Assembly (NCBI RefSeq): GCF_900095825.1
Contig: NZ_LT608315.1
Coordinates: 1,414,311-1,478,310 of the forward strand
Length of the DNA stretch: 64,000 nt
Direction of reading: 5' to 3'
Source: Acidaminococcus massiliensis
GTDB taxonomy: Bacteria > Bacillota > Negativicutes > Acidaminococcales > Acidaminococcaceae
Shown: piece by piece, positions 26,252-33,376 of the stretch
Position numbering within the stretch: position 1 is the stretch's first letter
Layout of the letters: each line of letters begins with the position of its first letter
Notes under the pieces: model-generated
Database searches by the model: none
What the model was told of the DNA's origin: nothing
The model's input: only the letters and a program-made list of their open reading frames with translations
Made by a program: the position numbers and the translations under genes

Positions 26252-27372
26252 AATATTTAAGAAGGAACATCAACACCGTATTCCTCATGCTGGGGAATTC
26301 CTGCAATATGAACTGTGCCTACTGCCTCCAGCACCCTCTGGTGCATAAACCTTTGACCCGGGAGGTGAATCCCGAAATCTATGACTTCCTGGGAGAAGTG
26401 GCCCAAGAGAATCCCCGGACTCTTCACCTGCAGTTTTATGGCGGGGAGCCTCTTTTGTACTTTAGAACCATCCGAGAAGTGGTGGAAGAAATCGAAAAAA
26501 GAAAAATTCCCATGACCTTTGGCATCATCACCAATGGCCGGGCACTGACGGACGAAATGGTCCGTTTTTTTCATGCCCATCAGTTCTCCGTCACCCTTTC
26601 CTGGGACGGGCCTCACGTCTTGGAAACGAGAGGCTATGATGTGTTTTCCGTCCCGGAAACCCGGGAGCGGATCCTGGCCCTGGAGCATCTCTGTCTGTCC
26701 GGGGTGCTATCCGCCAGGGCCTATCCCCGGGAAATCCTCCAGGCTTTCCAGCAGATTTCAGAAGAGTACCGTGCCATCATCCATGGCTACCAGGTTGCGG
26801 TGAACCTGGACGAAATCATGGATACGGGGCTGCCTCAAAAGGATCTCCTGGAAATCGACTGCGGCCGGGTGGAGCGGGAGATGGAAGACATGACCCTCCG
26901 GTTCCTGGAGGGCTTCGGGAAACGGGTCCAGCCGGAGCGGTACACGGAAGAAGCCTATATCCGGCAGCTGTTCCACTGTTTGAAAGACTTCTATCTTACG
27001 GGGAAAGGGAAATGGGACCGATATACGGCAGCCTGCGGAAACGGGCTCACGGTGCTGAACCTGGACCTTGAGGGGAACCTGTATCCCTGCCACAACACTT
27101 CCCGGAAGGCAGGTTCCATCCATGACGGGTACTTCACTTACCTGCAGCACATCCTGGCGGGGGATCATACCCACGAACACCGGAAAGAGTGCCTTTCCTG
27201 CACGGCCCTTGCCTTCTGCCAGGGTGGCTGCAAGCTGGTGGGGGATAAGGCCCGGAAGGCATCCTACTGCCGGCTGAAGCAGGCCGTCTTTACCCCGGTC
27301 CTTATGACCATCCAGCAGTACGGGCAGGAGATTTTGGAGAAAAGCCATGGCGAAAAACGGAACCATCAATAA
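26248..27372 (+). CDS. Radical SAM/SPASM enzyme 1
   Basis: 374 aa. Cluster motif CNMNCAYC at residues 17-24 (CxxxCxxC) binds the 4Fe-4S that cleaves SAM. YGGEPLLY and TNGRAL are the following core motifs. A SPASM-type auxiliary cluster region is visible at CGNGLTVLNLDLEGNLYPCH...ECLSCTALAFCQGGCKLV...YCRL. Related enzymes (anSME, PqqE, sactisynthases) modify peptides or proteins. The ATG overlaps the fibre stop, and its 3' end overlaps the first Cys-rich gene by 26 bases. The substrate is therefore probably that protein or the tail itself. Confidence 0.9.
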   Translation: MKYLRRNINTVFLMLGNSCNMNCAYCLQHPLVHKPLTREVNPEIYDFLGEVAQENPRTLHLQFYGGEPLLYFRTIREVVEEIEKRKIPMTFGIITNGRALTDEMVRFFHAHQFSVTLSWDGPHVLETRGYDVFSVPETRERILALEHLCLSGVLSARAYPREILQAFQQISEEYRAIIHGYQVAVNLDEIMDTGLPQKDLLEIDCGRVEREMEDMTLRFLEGFGKRVQPERYTEEAYIRQLFHCLKDFYLTGKGKWDRYTAACGNGLTVLNLDLEGNLYPCHNTSRKAGSIHDGYFTYLQHILAGDHTHEHRKECLSCTALAFCQGGCKLVGDKARKASYCRLKQAVFTPVLMTIQQYGQEILEKSHGEKRNHQ

Positions 27373-27706
27373 GACGACCTTTACCGATACAGCCGCCATC
27401 ACAGATTCCAGCGACCTTAAAGTGAAGGCCATCCACGTGACGGAACTGCAGACGGCTCTGACCCAGCTCACATCCTATGCCGCCAACGTGGACAACTGCG
27501 GGAACTGCGTGTACTGCCAGACTTGCCAGGGGTGCCAGACCTGCCAGAAATGCCAGAGCAGCAGCTGCCAGTCCACGTCCTGCCAATCCTGCCAGAGCAT
27601 CTCCCAATGCAGCCAGCGGGACTGTACCTGCCAAACACGGGGCCAGTGTGACTGTAACTGCAACTGCAGCGGAAGCAGCGAATGCAATTGTTCGGACGAC
27701 TCCTAA
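27347..27706 (+). CDS. Cys-rich repeat protein 1, putative radical-SAM substrate
   Basis: 119 aa with 19 Cys, none in the first 50 residues. The N-terminal part contains KVKAIHVTELQTALTQL, similar to a short helix motif found in tail-fibre and surface proteins. The C-terminal part runs CGNCVYCQTCQGCQTCQKCQ, then degenerates (CQSSSCQSTSCQS) and ends DCNCNCSGSSECNCSDDS. The leader-plus-core layout resembles a RiPP precursor, but the size and tail context allow a structural role. A metal-binding repeat protein is the main alternative. Translation is coupled to the radical SAM gene. Confidence 0.75.
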   Translation: MAKNGTINKTTFTDTAAITDSSDLKVKAIHVTELQTALTQLTSYAANVDNCGNCVYCQTCQGCQTCQKCQSSSCQSTSCQSCQSISQCSQRDCTCQTRGQCDCNCNCSGSSECNCSDDS

Positions 27707-27718
27707 GGTGGTGAAACT

Positions 27719-28078
27719 ATGGCGGAAACAGGAGAAAACGTCTTAAAGAAGCATCTGACAGATGTGCAGTCCGGCCTTGAGACCCTATCTACCAAGACGA
27801 AGGTGAGCATCGACCTGTCTTCCCTGGATTACGCCCAGGTGAAGAAGGTCAACATCAAGGTACTGGATGCGGCCATCAACAAACTGGAAGAAAACTTTTC
27901 GGGGAACTGCTGCCAGGCCAACTGCTGTCAGACCTGCCAGAGCTGCCAGGGATGCCAGACATGCCAAACCTGTCAGGGCTGCCAGACATGTCAGGGATGC
28001 CAGGGGTGCCAGACCTGTCAGAAGTGCCAGTATTACATGACGTTCAACTGCAACTGTGACTGCAGTGACGATAGCTAA
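27719..28078 (+). CDS. Cys-rich repeat protein 2, putative radical-SAM substrate
   Basis: 119 aa, 18 Cys, all after residue 62. The N-terminal 60 residues are helical and Lys-rich; QVKKVNIKVLDAAINKLEENF aligns with the equivalent segment of the preceding protein. The core is NCCQANCCQTCQSCQGC and further CQT/CQG triplets up to CQKCQYYMTFNCNCDCSDDS, i.e. a run of twelve Cys spaced every third residue. Such 3-residue periodicity would place all Cys on one face of an extended or collagen-like/polyproline helix. AAGGTGGTG precedes the ATG. Paralogue of the 27347 protein. Confidence 0.75.
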   Translation: MAETGENVLKKHLTDVQSGLETLSTKTKVSIDLSSLDYAQVKKVNIKVLDAAINKLEENFSGNCCQANCCQTCQSCQGCQTCQTCQGCQTCQGCQGCQTCQKCQYYMTFNCNCDCSDDS

Positions 28079-28093
28079 GGAGGAACGGAAAAG

Positions 28094-28498
28094 ATGATCA
28101 TTGCCAAAGGAAACGTGCAGACAGCAGAAGGACCGGTTCCCGTGGAGAAACTGGAACCAGGGATGCTGGTGGTGGACCGGGGCCACAGGGCTAGGAAACT
28201 CCTCAAAGTGGAACAGGTCCAGCTCCATCAGACCCTTCACTTTGAGAAAAATACCGAGCTGGTCCTGGCAGGGAACAGTGTCCTTTTCACCCTTACCGGG
28301 CTGCGGAGTGCCATCAGCCTGAAGAATGTGCGGAAAGCCCTGAACGGGCGGATCCAGATGTTCTTCCAGACATCTCGGGTCCAGGATGATGTGATGAAAG
28401 TGAAGAAGGAAGAAGTGACCGGCTATCGGCTGACCATTGAAGGGGGCCGGGATGTGCTGGTGAACGGATATGATGTGGCGGACCGGGAGGTGGAATGA
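28094..28498 (+). CDS. Degenerate Hint-like domain protein
   Basis: 134 aa. The opening GNVQTAEGPVPVEKLEPGMLVVD follows the Hint (hedgehog/intein) block-A spacing (T-x-x-G-x-x-x-V-x-x-L-x-x-G), and the end YRLTIEGGRDVLVNGYDVAD follows the block F/G pattern. The catalytic N-terminal Cys/Ser and the final His-Asn are absent. If the assignment is right, the fold is kept but protein splicing is lost. It may be a binding scaffold for the adjacent Cys-rich proteins. Moderate certainty only. Preceded by AAGGAGG. Confidence 0.5.
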   Translation: MIIAKGNVQTAEGPVPVEKLEPGMLVVDRGHRARKLLKVEQVQLHQTLHFEKNTELVLAGNSVLFTLTGLRSAISLKNVRKALNGRIQMFFQTSRVQDDVMKVKKEEVTGYRLTIEGGRDVLVNGYDVADREVE

Positions 28499-29337
28499 TG
28501 CTGAAGATTTATTACAACGAAGAATCCAACGCGGACCATGTGGTCCATTTAACCTTGAGCGGGGACTTCTGCAAAGTGGAGTGCAGCAGTGCCATTGACG
28601 GCCGGGCTGGATCGGATGCCATTGAGAATCTTCGTCCTTATAGCTCTTATGCCCTGACGGAAAGCAACGGGACGGTAAAAATCTTCCGGCAGCCCATGCA
28701 GTCCGACTACCGGTTCCTGGATCTGAACCGGCTGGGGGTATCCATCCGCATGGACTTTGCCATCCTGACCCAGCTGTATGGGAACTATACCATCCTCAGC
28801 GTAGACACGGGCATTCTGGCAGACAGGGAACGGGATATTGTGGTCCGGCTCTTTAGCGGGAAGAAGGAGAACTTCACCATCGAAGCGGACCAGGAATATG
28901 AGCTACTGCCCTTCAGTACCAGCGACCTGATCCTGGGAGACCATCCCCGGATGAAACTGTGGGACAGCTACAGCCTTTCCGCCGGGGGCCGGGAGCTCAT
29001 GGCCAACAGGAAAGGGGACCTCATTGATGGGGATCCGGAGGAACCATTCTTTCCCGAAGAAGGTAAAGAGTATATCGACTTCACCATTCAGAAATACAAA
29101 GGGGACTTTTCCACCAAAGAAAAGCTCACCCGGGACATCGATGACGAGGAGGTCTTCGTGGATGCTTCCGCAGGCCTTGTGAACAAACGCCGGATTAAAT
29201 TGGACCACGGGACGGGAAGTTTCCGGCTGTACCCCTTCGGTGTGGAAGGGCCAGTGAAAATCAAGCTGGGCCGGAAATGGTACGAGGTATGGAACGACTA
29301 TTTTGTCTTTATCGGAAAGGGGGAGCGGCATGGCTGA
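28495..29337 (+). CDS. Unknown protein of the radical SAM cassette (beta-rich)
   Basis: 280 aa, ATG overlapping the previous stop (ATGATG). No known domain recognised. The sequence alternates hydrophobic and polar residues and seems largely beta (VVHLTLSGDFCKVECSSAIDG; IRMDFAILTQLYGNYTILSV). It has an acidic linker DGDPEEPFFPEEGKE near residue 180 and a C-terminal beta part. It overlaps the second radical SAM gene by eight bases. It is likely either a tail-tip structural protein or a partner of that enzyme. Confidence 0.55.
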   Translation: MMLKIYYNEESNADHVVHLTLSGDFCKVECSSAIDGRAGSDAIENLRPYSSYALTESNGTVKIFRQPMQSDYRFLDLNRLGVSIRMDFAILTQLYGNYTILSVDTGILADRERDIVVRLFSGKKENFTIEADQEYELLPFSTSDLILGDHPRMKLWDSYSLSAGGRELMANRKGDLIDGDPEEPFFPEEGKEYIDFTIQKYKGDFSTKEKLTRDIDDEEVFVDASAGLVNKRRIKLDHGTGSFRLYPFGVEGPVKIKLGRKWYEVWNDYFVFIGKGERHG

Positions 29338-30271
29338 ACCACGGAAAGTGACCCTCTACCTGGGGAGTCAGTGCAATCTCCACTGTGCCTACTGCCATCG
29401 GGAAGCCTCCAGTGATGAACAGGGCATTTCCAATAAATTTCTGGAAGAACTGAAACGCAATCCTCCCGGGGCCATCAAGTTCATGGGTGGGGAGCCCCTG
29501 CTCTATATGGACGAAATCCGGAAAGTAGTCCGTGCGGTTCCCGGGGCCAAGTTTTCCCTCAGCACCAACGGCATCGGCATAGCAAAACACCTGGACTATT
29601 TGCGGCAGCACGGTTTCCAGATCTGCATCAGCTATGACGGGGCGGAGAAAGACCTGCGGGGCTACGACCCTTTTACGGACCTTCTGGATTACCCGAATGT
29701 GGCCGTATCCACCACTCTGTACCATGGCAACACAGACCTGGGGGCCATCATGGAGCGGTTCCGAGAGAAGGAGAAAGTCATCGGACGGTCCCTTTCCTTT
29801 TTCCCTCATCTCCTTCATGTGACCAATGAAGCCAACCGGAAATATGCCTTGACGGAAGCCGACTACGATTCTCTCCTGGAACAGTACAAAAAGTACGTGG
29901 GGCTGTACCTGTCCCGGTTCCGGAGGTTCGGCATCCGGGACAAGCGGTATGAAGGACTCTACCAGACCCTGGAACGGCGGAGCAAGGCACACTATACCTA
30001 TGGGGAAACCTACTGTAGCAACCGGAAGCTGCGGAAGGTGGATGCCAAAGGGCAGTCCTATCCCTGTCTGTACATCCGGAAAGAGAAACTGGGGAAGGAA
30101 TGGCTGAACGATCAGAAAAGGCTGCTGGATGCCTTGAGTCCAGCCTGCCGCCAGTGCCCTGTCTACGACATGTGCGGCGGGGCCTGCATCGTGAGCAAGG
30201 AGCATGAACTGGAGTGCCGGTTCTGCAAGGCTCTCTACACCTGGTTCAAGAAGGAAGGGAGCCAGCCATGA
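29330..30271 (+). CDS. Radical SAM/SPASM enzyme 2
   Basis: 313 aa. ATG 29330 follows AAGGGGGAG. CNLHCAYC at about residues 15-22 is the SAM-cluster motif, with FMGGEPLLY and STNGIGIAKH following. C-terminal auxiliary Cys: YCSNRKL, YPCLYI, CRQCPVYDMCGGACIV and CRFCKAL. It is shorter than and only distantly similar to enzyme 1, so the two probably perform different steps or act on different substrates. Overlaps both neighbours, so it is part of the same transcript. Confidence 0.88.
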   Translation: MAEPRKVTLYLGSQCNLHCAYCHREASSDEQGISNKFLEELKRNPPGAIKFMGGEPLLYMDEIRKVVRAVPGAKFSLSTNGIGIAKHLDYLRQHGFQICISYDGAEKDLRGYDPFTDLLDYPNVAVSTTLYHGNTDLGAIMERFREKEKVIGRSLSFFPHLLHVTNEANRKYALTEADYDSLLEQYKKYVGLYLSRFRRFGIRDKRYEGLYQTLERRSKAHYTYGETYCSNRKLRKVDAKGQSYPCLYIRKEKLGKEWLNDQKRLLDALSPACRQCPVYDMCGGACIVSKEHELECRFCKALYTWFKKEGSQP

Positions 30272-30918
30272 ATTCCCTCTTTATCTTCCCAGAAGCCATC
30301 CATACAAAGGATACCATTGCCTTGGACCTGGATGGGAACCGGATGAGCTTTTTCTGCAATAGTGAACGCGTGTTCATCGACCTTGCGGCCCTGCGGAGCG
30401 GTTCCTCTACGGTGATCCTGAAGAACCCCATCACCGGGACCGTCTATCCCTTGTTCAATTTCCGGGAAATCCTCCAGGTGATGGACATGGGGCCTCAGGA
30501 ATTTTTGCGTGTCCTGCAGATTACCTCTTATATGCAGATCGACAAGTCCGGGATGGATACCTTTATCAAGGTGTTCCTGCCCAAGGGGCAGAAAGAACTC
30601 AACAGCCGCACCCATGACTTTTCCCGCTTTCCCCATGTGCCTCTTACTGACCTCCATAAGCTGGACCGGGCCTACAGCTGGACGGTCAGGAAGGTGAAGG
30701 CCCAGATCCATTATGGCCGGATTGAGGGGTCCCTGGTGTTAGAGCGCTCCGGGTTCTGGAAGGAGCCGGTGTATGTGAGCCATGCCGGCCAGACAAAGGA
30801 ACTCACGGAAGGGGAGAACACCTTCTCCTTTTCCTGGAGCCCAACAGAAGACGTGTACTGCGGACCGAAATGCGGACGGTACAAAGGCCGGGCCCTTCAT
30901 GTGACGCCCGGCCGCTAA
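30268..30918 (+). CDS. Unknown protein of the radical SAM cassette
   Basis: 216 aa, start ATG 30268 overlapping the enzyme 2 stop. Unrecognised. The first 60 residues (IALDLDGNRMSFFCNSERVFI) look like a beta sandwich; a central helical region follows, and a C-terminal beta part ends DVYCGPKCGRYKGRALHVT with two Cys in CGPKC. Last gene of the cassette before the lysis genes. It may be a tail-tip cap or an enzyme partner. Confidence 0.5.
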   Translation: MNSLFIFPEAIHTKDTIALDLDGNRMSFFCNSERVFIDLAALRSGSSTVILKNPITGTVYPLFNFREILQVMDMGPQEFLRVLQITSYMQIDKSGMDTFIKVFLPKGQKELNSRTHDFSRFPHVPLTDLHKLDRAYSWTVRKVKAQIHYGRIEGSLVLERSGFWKEPVYVSHAGQTKELTEGENTFSFSWSPTEDVYCGPKCGRYKGRALHVTPGR

Positions 30919-30941
30919 GCAAAGAAAGGAGGGGGTGCAAT

Positions 30942-31241
30942 ATGAATTTCATCAGCTACACCTTTGTGAACGCAGTGATCAGTGCCCTGGCCGTCTTCGG
31001 GTGCTGGCTGATCCTGCGTCCCCAGAAAATCGAGAACCTGGCGCTTCATAAGAGCATCGACAATAACACCAAGGCCCTGGAAGATCTGACGGGACTCATC
31101 AACGAAATGCGGGTGGCCCAGGCCGGCATCGAAACCAACATCGACAACCTGTGGCACCGGTATAAGGATCTGAAGGGGGAAGTCGATAAGCTCCATGAGC
31201 ACAACCGGAATCTGGGGAATCCGCCATGTTTGAAAAAGTAA
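30942..31241 (+). CDS. Membrane-anchored coiled-coil protein (XhlA/holin-accessory-like)
   Basis: 99 aa. The start is ATG 30942 after AAAGGAGGGGG. One transmembrane helix at about residues 7-26 (FVNAVISALAVFGCWLIL) is followed by a heptad-rich stretch (IDNNTKALEDLTGLINEM...KDLKGEVDKLHEH). Size, topology and position just before the holin-like gene fit hemolysin XhlA-type lysis accessory proteins. Overlaps the next gene by 16 bases. Confidence 0.6.
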   Translation: MNFISYTFVNAVISALAVFGCWLILRPQKIENLALHKSIDNNTKALEDLTGLINEMRVAQAGIETNIDNLWHRYKDLKGEVDKLHEHNRNLGNPPCLKK

Positions 31242-31543
31242 GAGGCTGGCTCAATAAGGGTCTTGGGGCTGTGAAGAAACGGCTTAACCAGTTCCAGCAG
31301 CCCATCAAATGGATCGTCATCGGGTATATGGTGACGGTCTTTCTTTTTGTGGTTTCCTATTATGGCTTCTGGGTCTATCTGGCAGTGACGGGGAAAATCC
31401 AGCTGCCGGACCTTCTGGCTATGATACGGGAACTGGTAGGGCCTGCCATGGTAGGGTTCATCACCTTCATTGCAGGCTGCTTTGTGGATCTTGACGGGAA
31501 CGGGATCCCGGATCATTTTGAAAAGGAGAAGGATAAACCATGA
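31226..31543 (+). CDS. Holin-like protein, two transmembrane helices
   Basis: 105 aa. Two hydrophobic helices: residues about 28-52 (IKWIVIGYMVTVFLFVVSYYG) and 70-88 (GPAMVGFITFIAGCFV). Short basic N-terminus and charged, acidic C-terminus. It directly precedes and overlaps the endolysin gene, which is the usual holin-endolysin order. Holin function is inferred from topology and context. Confidence 0.7.
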   Translation: MFEKVRGWLNKGLGAVKKRLNQFQQPIKWIVIGYMVTVFLFVVSYYGFWVYLAVTGKIQLPDLLAMIRELVGPAMVGFITFIAGCFVDLDGNGIPDHFEKEKDKP

Positions 31544-32094
31544 AGATTTACATCAATCCGGGCCATATGCCCGGTGTGGACAGCGGGGCCGTCAACGAAG
31601 AACATGGGGTCACCGAAGCGGGTATCGTGAAGGAAATCGGGGCAGGGGTTCAGCAGTACCTGAACCGGGTGGGCTATGACTGTATGCTGGTCCAGTCCGA
31701 CAACCTCTGCGGGGAATCCCCCAACTATACCAACATCTGTGCCAGCGCCAACGGGTGGAAGGCGGACCTCTTTATTTCCATCCACTGCAATGCGGCAGCC
31801 GCAGAAGAAGCCCAGGGAACGGAAACTCTGGTGCACAGTGAGGACAGCGAGGAAGCCTATGCCCTGGCCGAATGCATCCAGAACCAGATCGTCCAGAGCC
31901 TGGGGACCGTGGACCGGGGTGTGAAGGAACGTCCGGGTCTGGCTGTGCTCCGGGAAACGGATATGCCGGCTGTCCTTGTGGAGACGGCTTTCATCACCAA
32001 TGAGGACGATGTGCAGCTCCTGATGAATCGGAAGGACGAATTTGCTCGTGCCATCGCCCGTGGGGTGACGGATTATGTGGCCAAGAAAGGATGA
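31540..32094 (+). CDS. Endolysin: N-acetylmuramoyl-L-alanine amidase (Amidase_3)
   Basis: 184 aa. Zinc amidase motifs: YINPGHMPGVDSGA (first His), GIVKEIGAG (Glu), LFISIHCNAA (second His) and AVLVETAFITNEDD (catalytic Glu). It has no signal peptide and no binding domain, so it depends on a holin to reach peptidoglycan. It cleaves the amide bond between MurNAc and the stem peptide. Confidence 0.92.
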   Translation: MKIYINPGHMPGVDSGAVNEEHGVTEAGIVKEIGAGVQQYLNRVGYDCMLVQSDNLCGESPNYTNICASANGWKADLFISIHCNAAAAEEAQGTETLVHSEDSEEAYALAECIQNQIVQSLGTVDRGVKERPGLAVLRETDMPAVLVETAFITNEDDVQLLMNRKDEFARAIARGVTDYVAKKG

Positions 32095-32100
32095 TGCTCT

Positions 32101-32295
32101 GTGAACCCGTGTAAAATGAACGATGATTTCCTTTTGGGCTTCCTTCTAGGCATGCTGGCCGGCATTCTTTTCTTTTCTTTACTTTACTCCTCTAAAGAAA
32201 ATGGCCTGCGAAATTGGCCCAGGAGCCGTTTTTTAGAAGGGACGCAGCCCATGGGAGTCCAGAAAAGAAAAAATCCCGTCATAGTAAGGATATGA
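32101..32295 (+). CDS. Small single-pass membrane protein in the lysis cassette
   Basis: 64 aa, GTG start at 32101, about ten bases after AAAGGATG. A strongly hydrophobic helix at residues 9-28 (FLLGFLLGMLAGILFFSLLY) and a basic C-terminus. Could be an antiholin or pinholin; the sequence gives no more. It ends inside a perfect inverted repeat. Confidence 0.45.
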   Translation: MNPCKMNDDFLLGFLLGMLAGILFFSLLYSSKENGLRNWPRSRFLEGTQPMGVQKRKNPVIVRI

Positions 32296-32301
32296 CGGGA
32301 T
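32273..32301. repeat. Perfect 11-bp inverted repeat
   Basis: ATCCCGTCATA / TATGACGGGAT with a 7-base loop, just before the spanin-like genes. No T-run, so rather an mRNA structure or operator than a terminator. Confidence 0.5.
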
Positions 32302-32339
32302 ACCGGCCTTTCGGTGATTTTGACGGAAAGAGGGTGGGG

Positions 32340-32696
32340 ATGATTGAGAAAAAACGTCTGTATCTTGCTGCTGTGCTTGTTCTTCTGCTGTCCGCAGGTG
32401 TCTTTGGCTTCTACGTATACCATCACAGAAGAGGAACTGACTCGGTTGGAGGAGAATATCAGCGAGCTGCAGAGAATCAACAACGGATTACAGAAGGAAT
32501 CCAGTCTGCAGAAGAAACGAATGCTGGAATTGGAGACTCAATTGACCGAAGCGCAGACCGAATTACAGAAAGCCAGGGAACTGTCCAATCAGCAAGGGAG
32601 TCAATTGAACGAGCTGAAGACGACCTCGATACGGCAGGAAGAATCCTTGAGGATTGCCAACGAATCCTTAGCCGCGTACGAGAAAGAAAACAATAG
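32340..32696 (+). CDS. Putative inner-membrane spanin subunit (Rz-like)
   Basis: 118 aa. ATG 32340 directly after AGAGGGTGGGG. N-terminal signal anchor (LYLAAVLVLLLSAGVFGFYVY) followed by an all-helical, Glu/Arg-rich coil (DSIDRSADRITESQGTVQSA...ILEDCQRILSRVRERK). This is the topology of Rz: inner-membrane anchor plus periplasmic coil. Almost its whole length overlaps a second frame that starts four bases later. Spanins are needed only where there is an outer membrane, consistent with a diderm host. Confidence 0.6.
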   Translation: MIEKKRLYLAAVLVLLLSAGVFGFYVYHHRRGTDSVGGEYQRAAENQQRITEGIQSAEETNAGIGDSIDRSADRITESQGTVQSARESIERAEDDLDTAGRILEDCQRILSRVRERKQ

Positions 32697-32778
32697 AACA
32701 CAGAAACGCCTGAAGGCACAACGGAACCTGGCTTATGGGATTGGAACGGTTCTGCTGGTGGCTTTAGTGCGGCAATAA
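32344..32778 (+). CDS. Putative overlapping second spanin component
   Basis: 144 aa in the +1 frame relative to the 32340 gene, starting at TTG 32344. It has an N-terminal export signal (KNVCILLLCLFFCCPQVSLA), a long coiled coil (LEENISELQRINNGLQKES...LELETQLTEAQTELQKA), and a hydrophobic C-terminus (NLAYGIGTVLLVALV). The cysteines in LFFCCP could be lipidated, although the site is not a standard lipobox. The N-terminal export plus C-terminal membrane segment recalls a unimolecular spanin. Which of the two frames dominates is unsettled; both look protein-like. Confidence 0.55.
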   Translation: MRKNVCILLLCLFFCCPQVSLASTYTITEEELTRLEENISELQRINNGLQKESSLQKKRMLELETQLTEAQTELQKARELSNQQGSQLNELKTTSIRQEESLRIANESLAAYEKENNRTQKRLKAQRNLAYGIGTVLLVALVRQ

Positions 32779-32826
32779 AGAAAGGGGCTTGAAAATGATT
32801 TCTCATTTTCACAGCCCCTTCTTTGT
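32777..32826. terminator. Bidirectional terminator at the prophage/host boundary
   Basis: A long hairpin, AAGAAAGGGGCT ... AGCCCCTTCTTT, with inner GAAAATGA/TCATTTTC. It carries T-runs on both sides (TTTGTTTTA to the right, and the complement of AATAAAGAAA to the left), separating the lysis genes from the convergent niaR. Confidence 0.75.
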
Positions 32827-32827
32827 T

Positions 32828-33376
32828 TTAAAGTGTTGTTTTTTCACCTTCACATGGGACCAACAGTCCCATGCCTTTTAGCCCTTCTTTCAAGGCATTC
32901 ATATCCTCATTATTTCTTGTTTCGACACTGAGAGTGTGTTTTCCCTGTGTCAGGGCTGTGATTAGGAGCCCTTTTTCCTTCCGGAGTCGGTCCATGTACT
33001 GATGCACATCTCTACGACTATACAGGTCCATGGCTATCCGAATTATCCCATATACAGCATGGGACAGAGTCATCCCATGGATAATTCCTCCGTTGTCTAC
33101 TACTACATTCAGTTCATCTTCCAGCTCTGCTGCATCCATGTTCTGGCTCTGGCAGTTCAGATCTTGCCAAAATTCCTTCCCTTTTTCTGGGTCTTCCAAC
33201 TTATAGCCTCGCGCTGTCGAAAGAATTTTTTTACCTCCGCTCCGGAGAATGGCCACGTCTCCCACAATGATCTGCCTAGTAACATTCAAGACTTTGGAAA
33301 GATATGTCCCGCTTAAGGGTTCCTCTCCTTGTTCCAGCATTTTATACAATTGTGCTCTTCTTTCCCGGTTGTCCAT
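32828..33376 (-). CDS. niaR: NiaR-like NAD-biosynthesis repressor (HTH + 3H domain)
   Basis: 182 aa from ATG at 33376. N-terminal winged helix (RRAQLYKMLEQGEEPLSGTYL...VTRQIIVGDVAILR) and a C-terminal 3H domain with HGMTLSHAVYG and LTQGKHTLSV carrying the conserved histidines. NiaR represses nicotinate salvage and de novo NAD genes when nicotinic acid is present. No target gene lies adjacent. It seems to be the first host gene right of the prophage. A longer frame starts upstream at 33502 but has no better ribosome site. Confidence 0.85.
   Translation of the reverse strand: MDNRERRAQLYKMLEQGEEPLSGTYLSKVLNVTRQIIVGDVAILRSGGKKILSTARGYKLEDPEKGKEFWQDLNCQSQNMDAAELEDELNVVVDNGGIIHGMTLSHAVYGIIRIAMDLYSRRDVHQYMDRLRKEKGLLITALTQGKHTLSVETRNNEDMNALKEGLKGMGLLVPCEGEKTTL

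Noticed and set aside
27497-28030. Repeated DNA units considered as a CRISPR array
   Set aside because: Units are 6-18 bp, coding and without unique spacers; they encode Cys-Gln-X triplets.
27347-28078. Cys-rich proteins as metallothioneins only
   Set aside because: Not excluded, but coupling to two SPASM enzymes and to the fibre gene, plus the Cys-free leader-like N-termini, make a simple metal store less likely.
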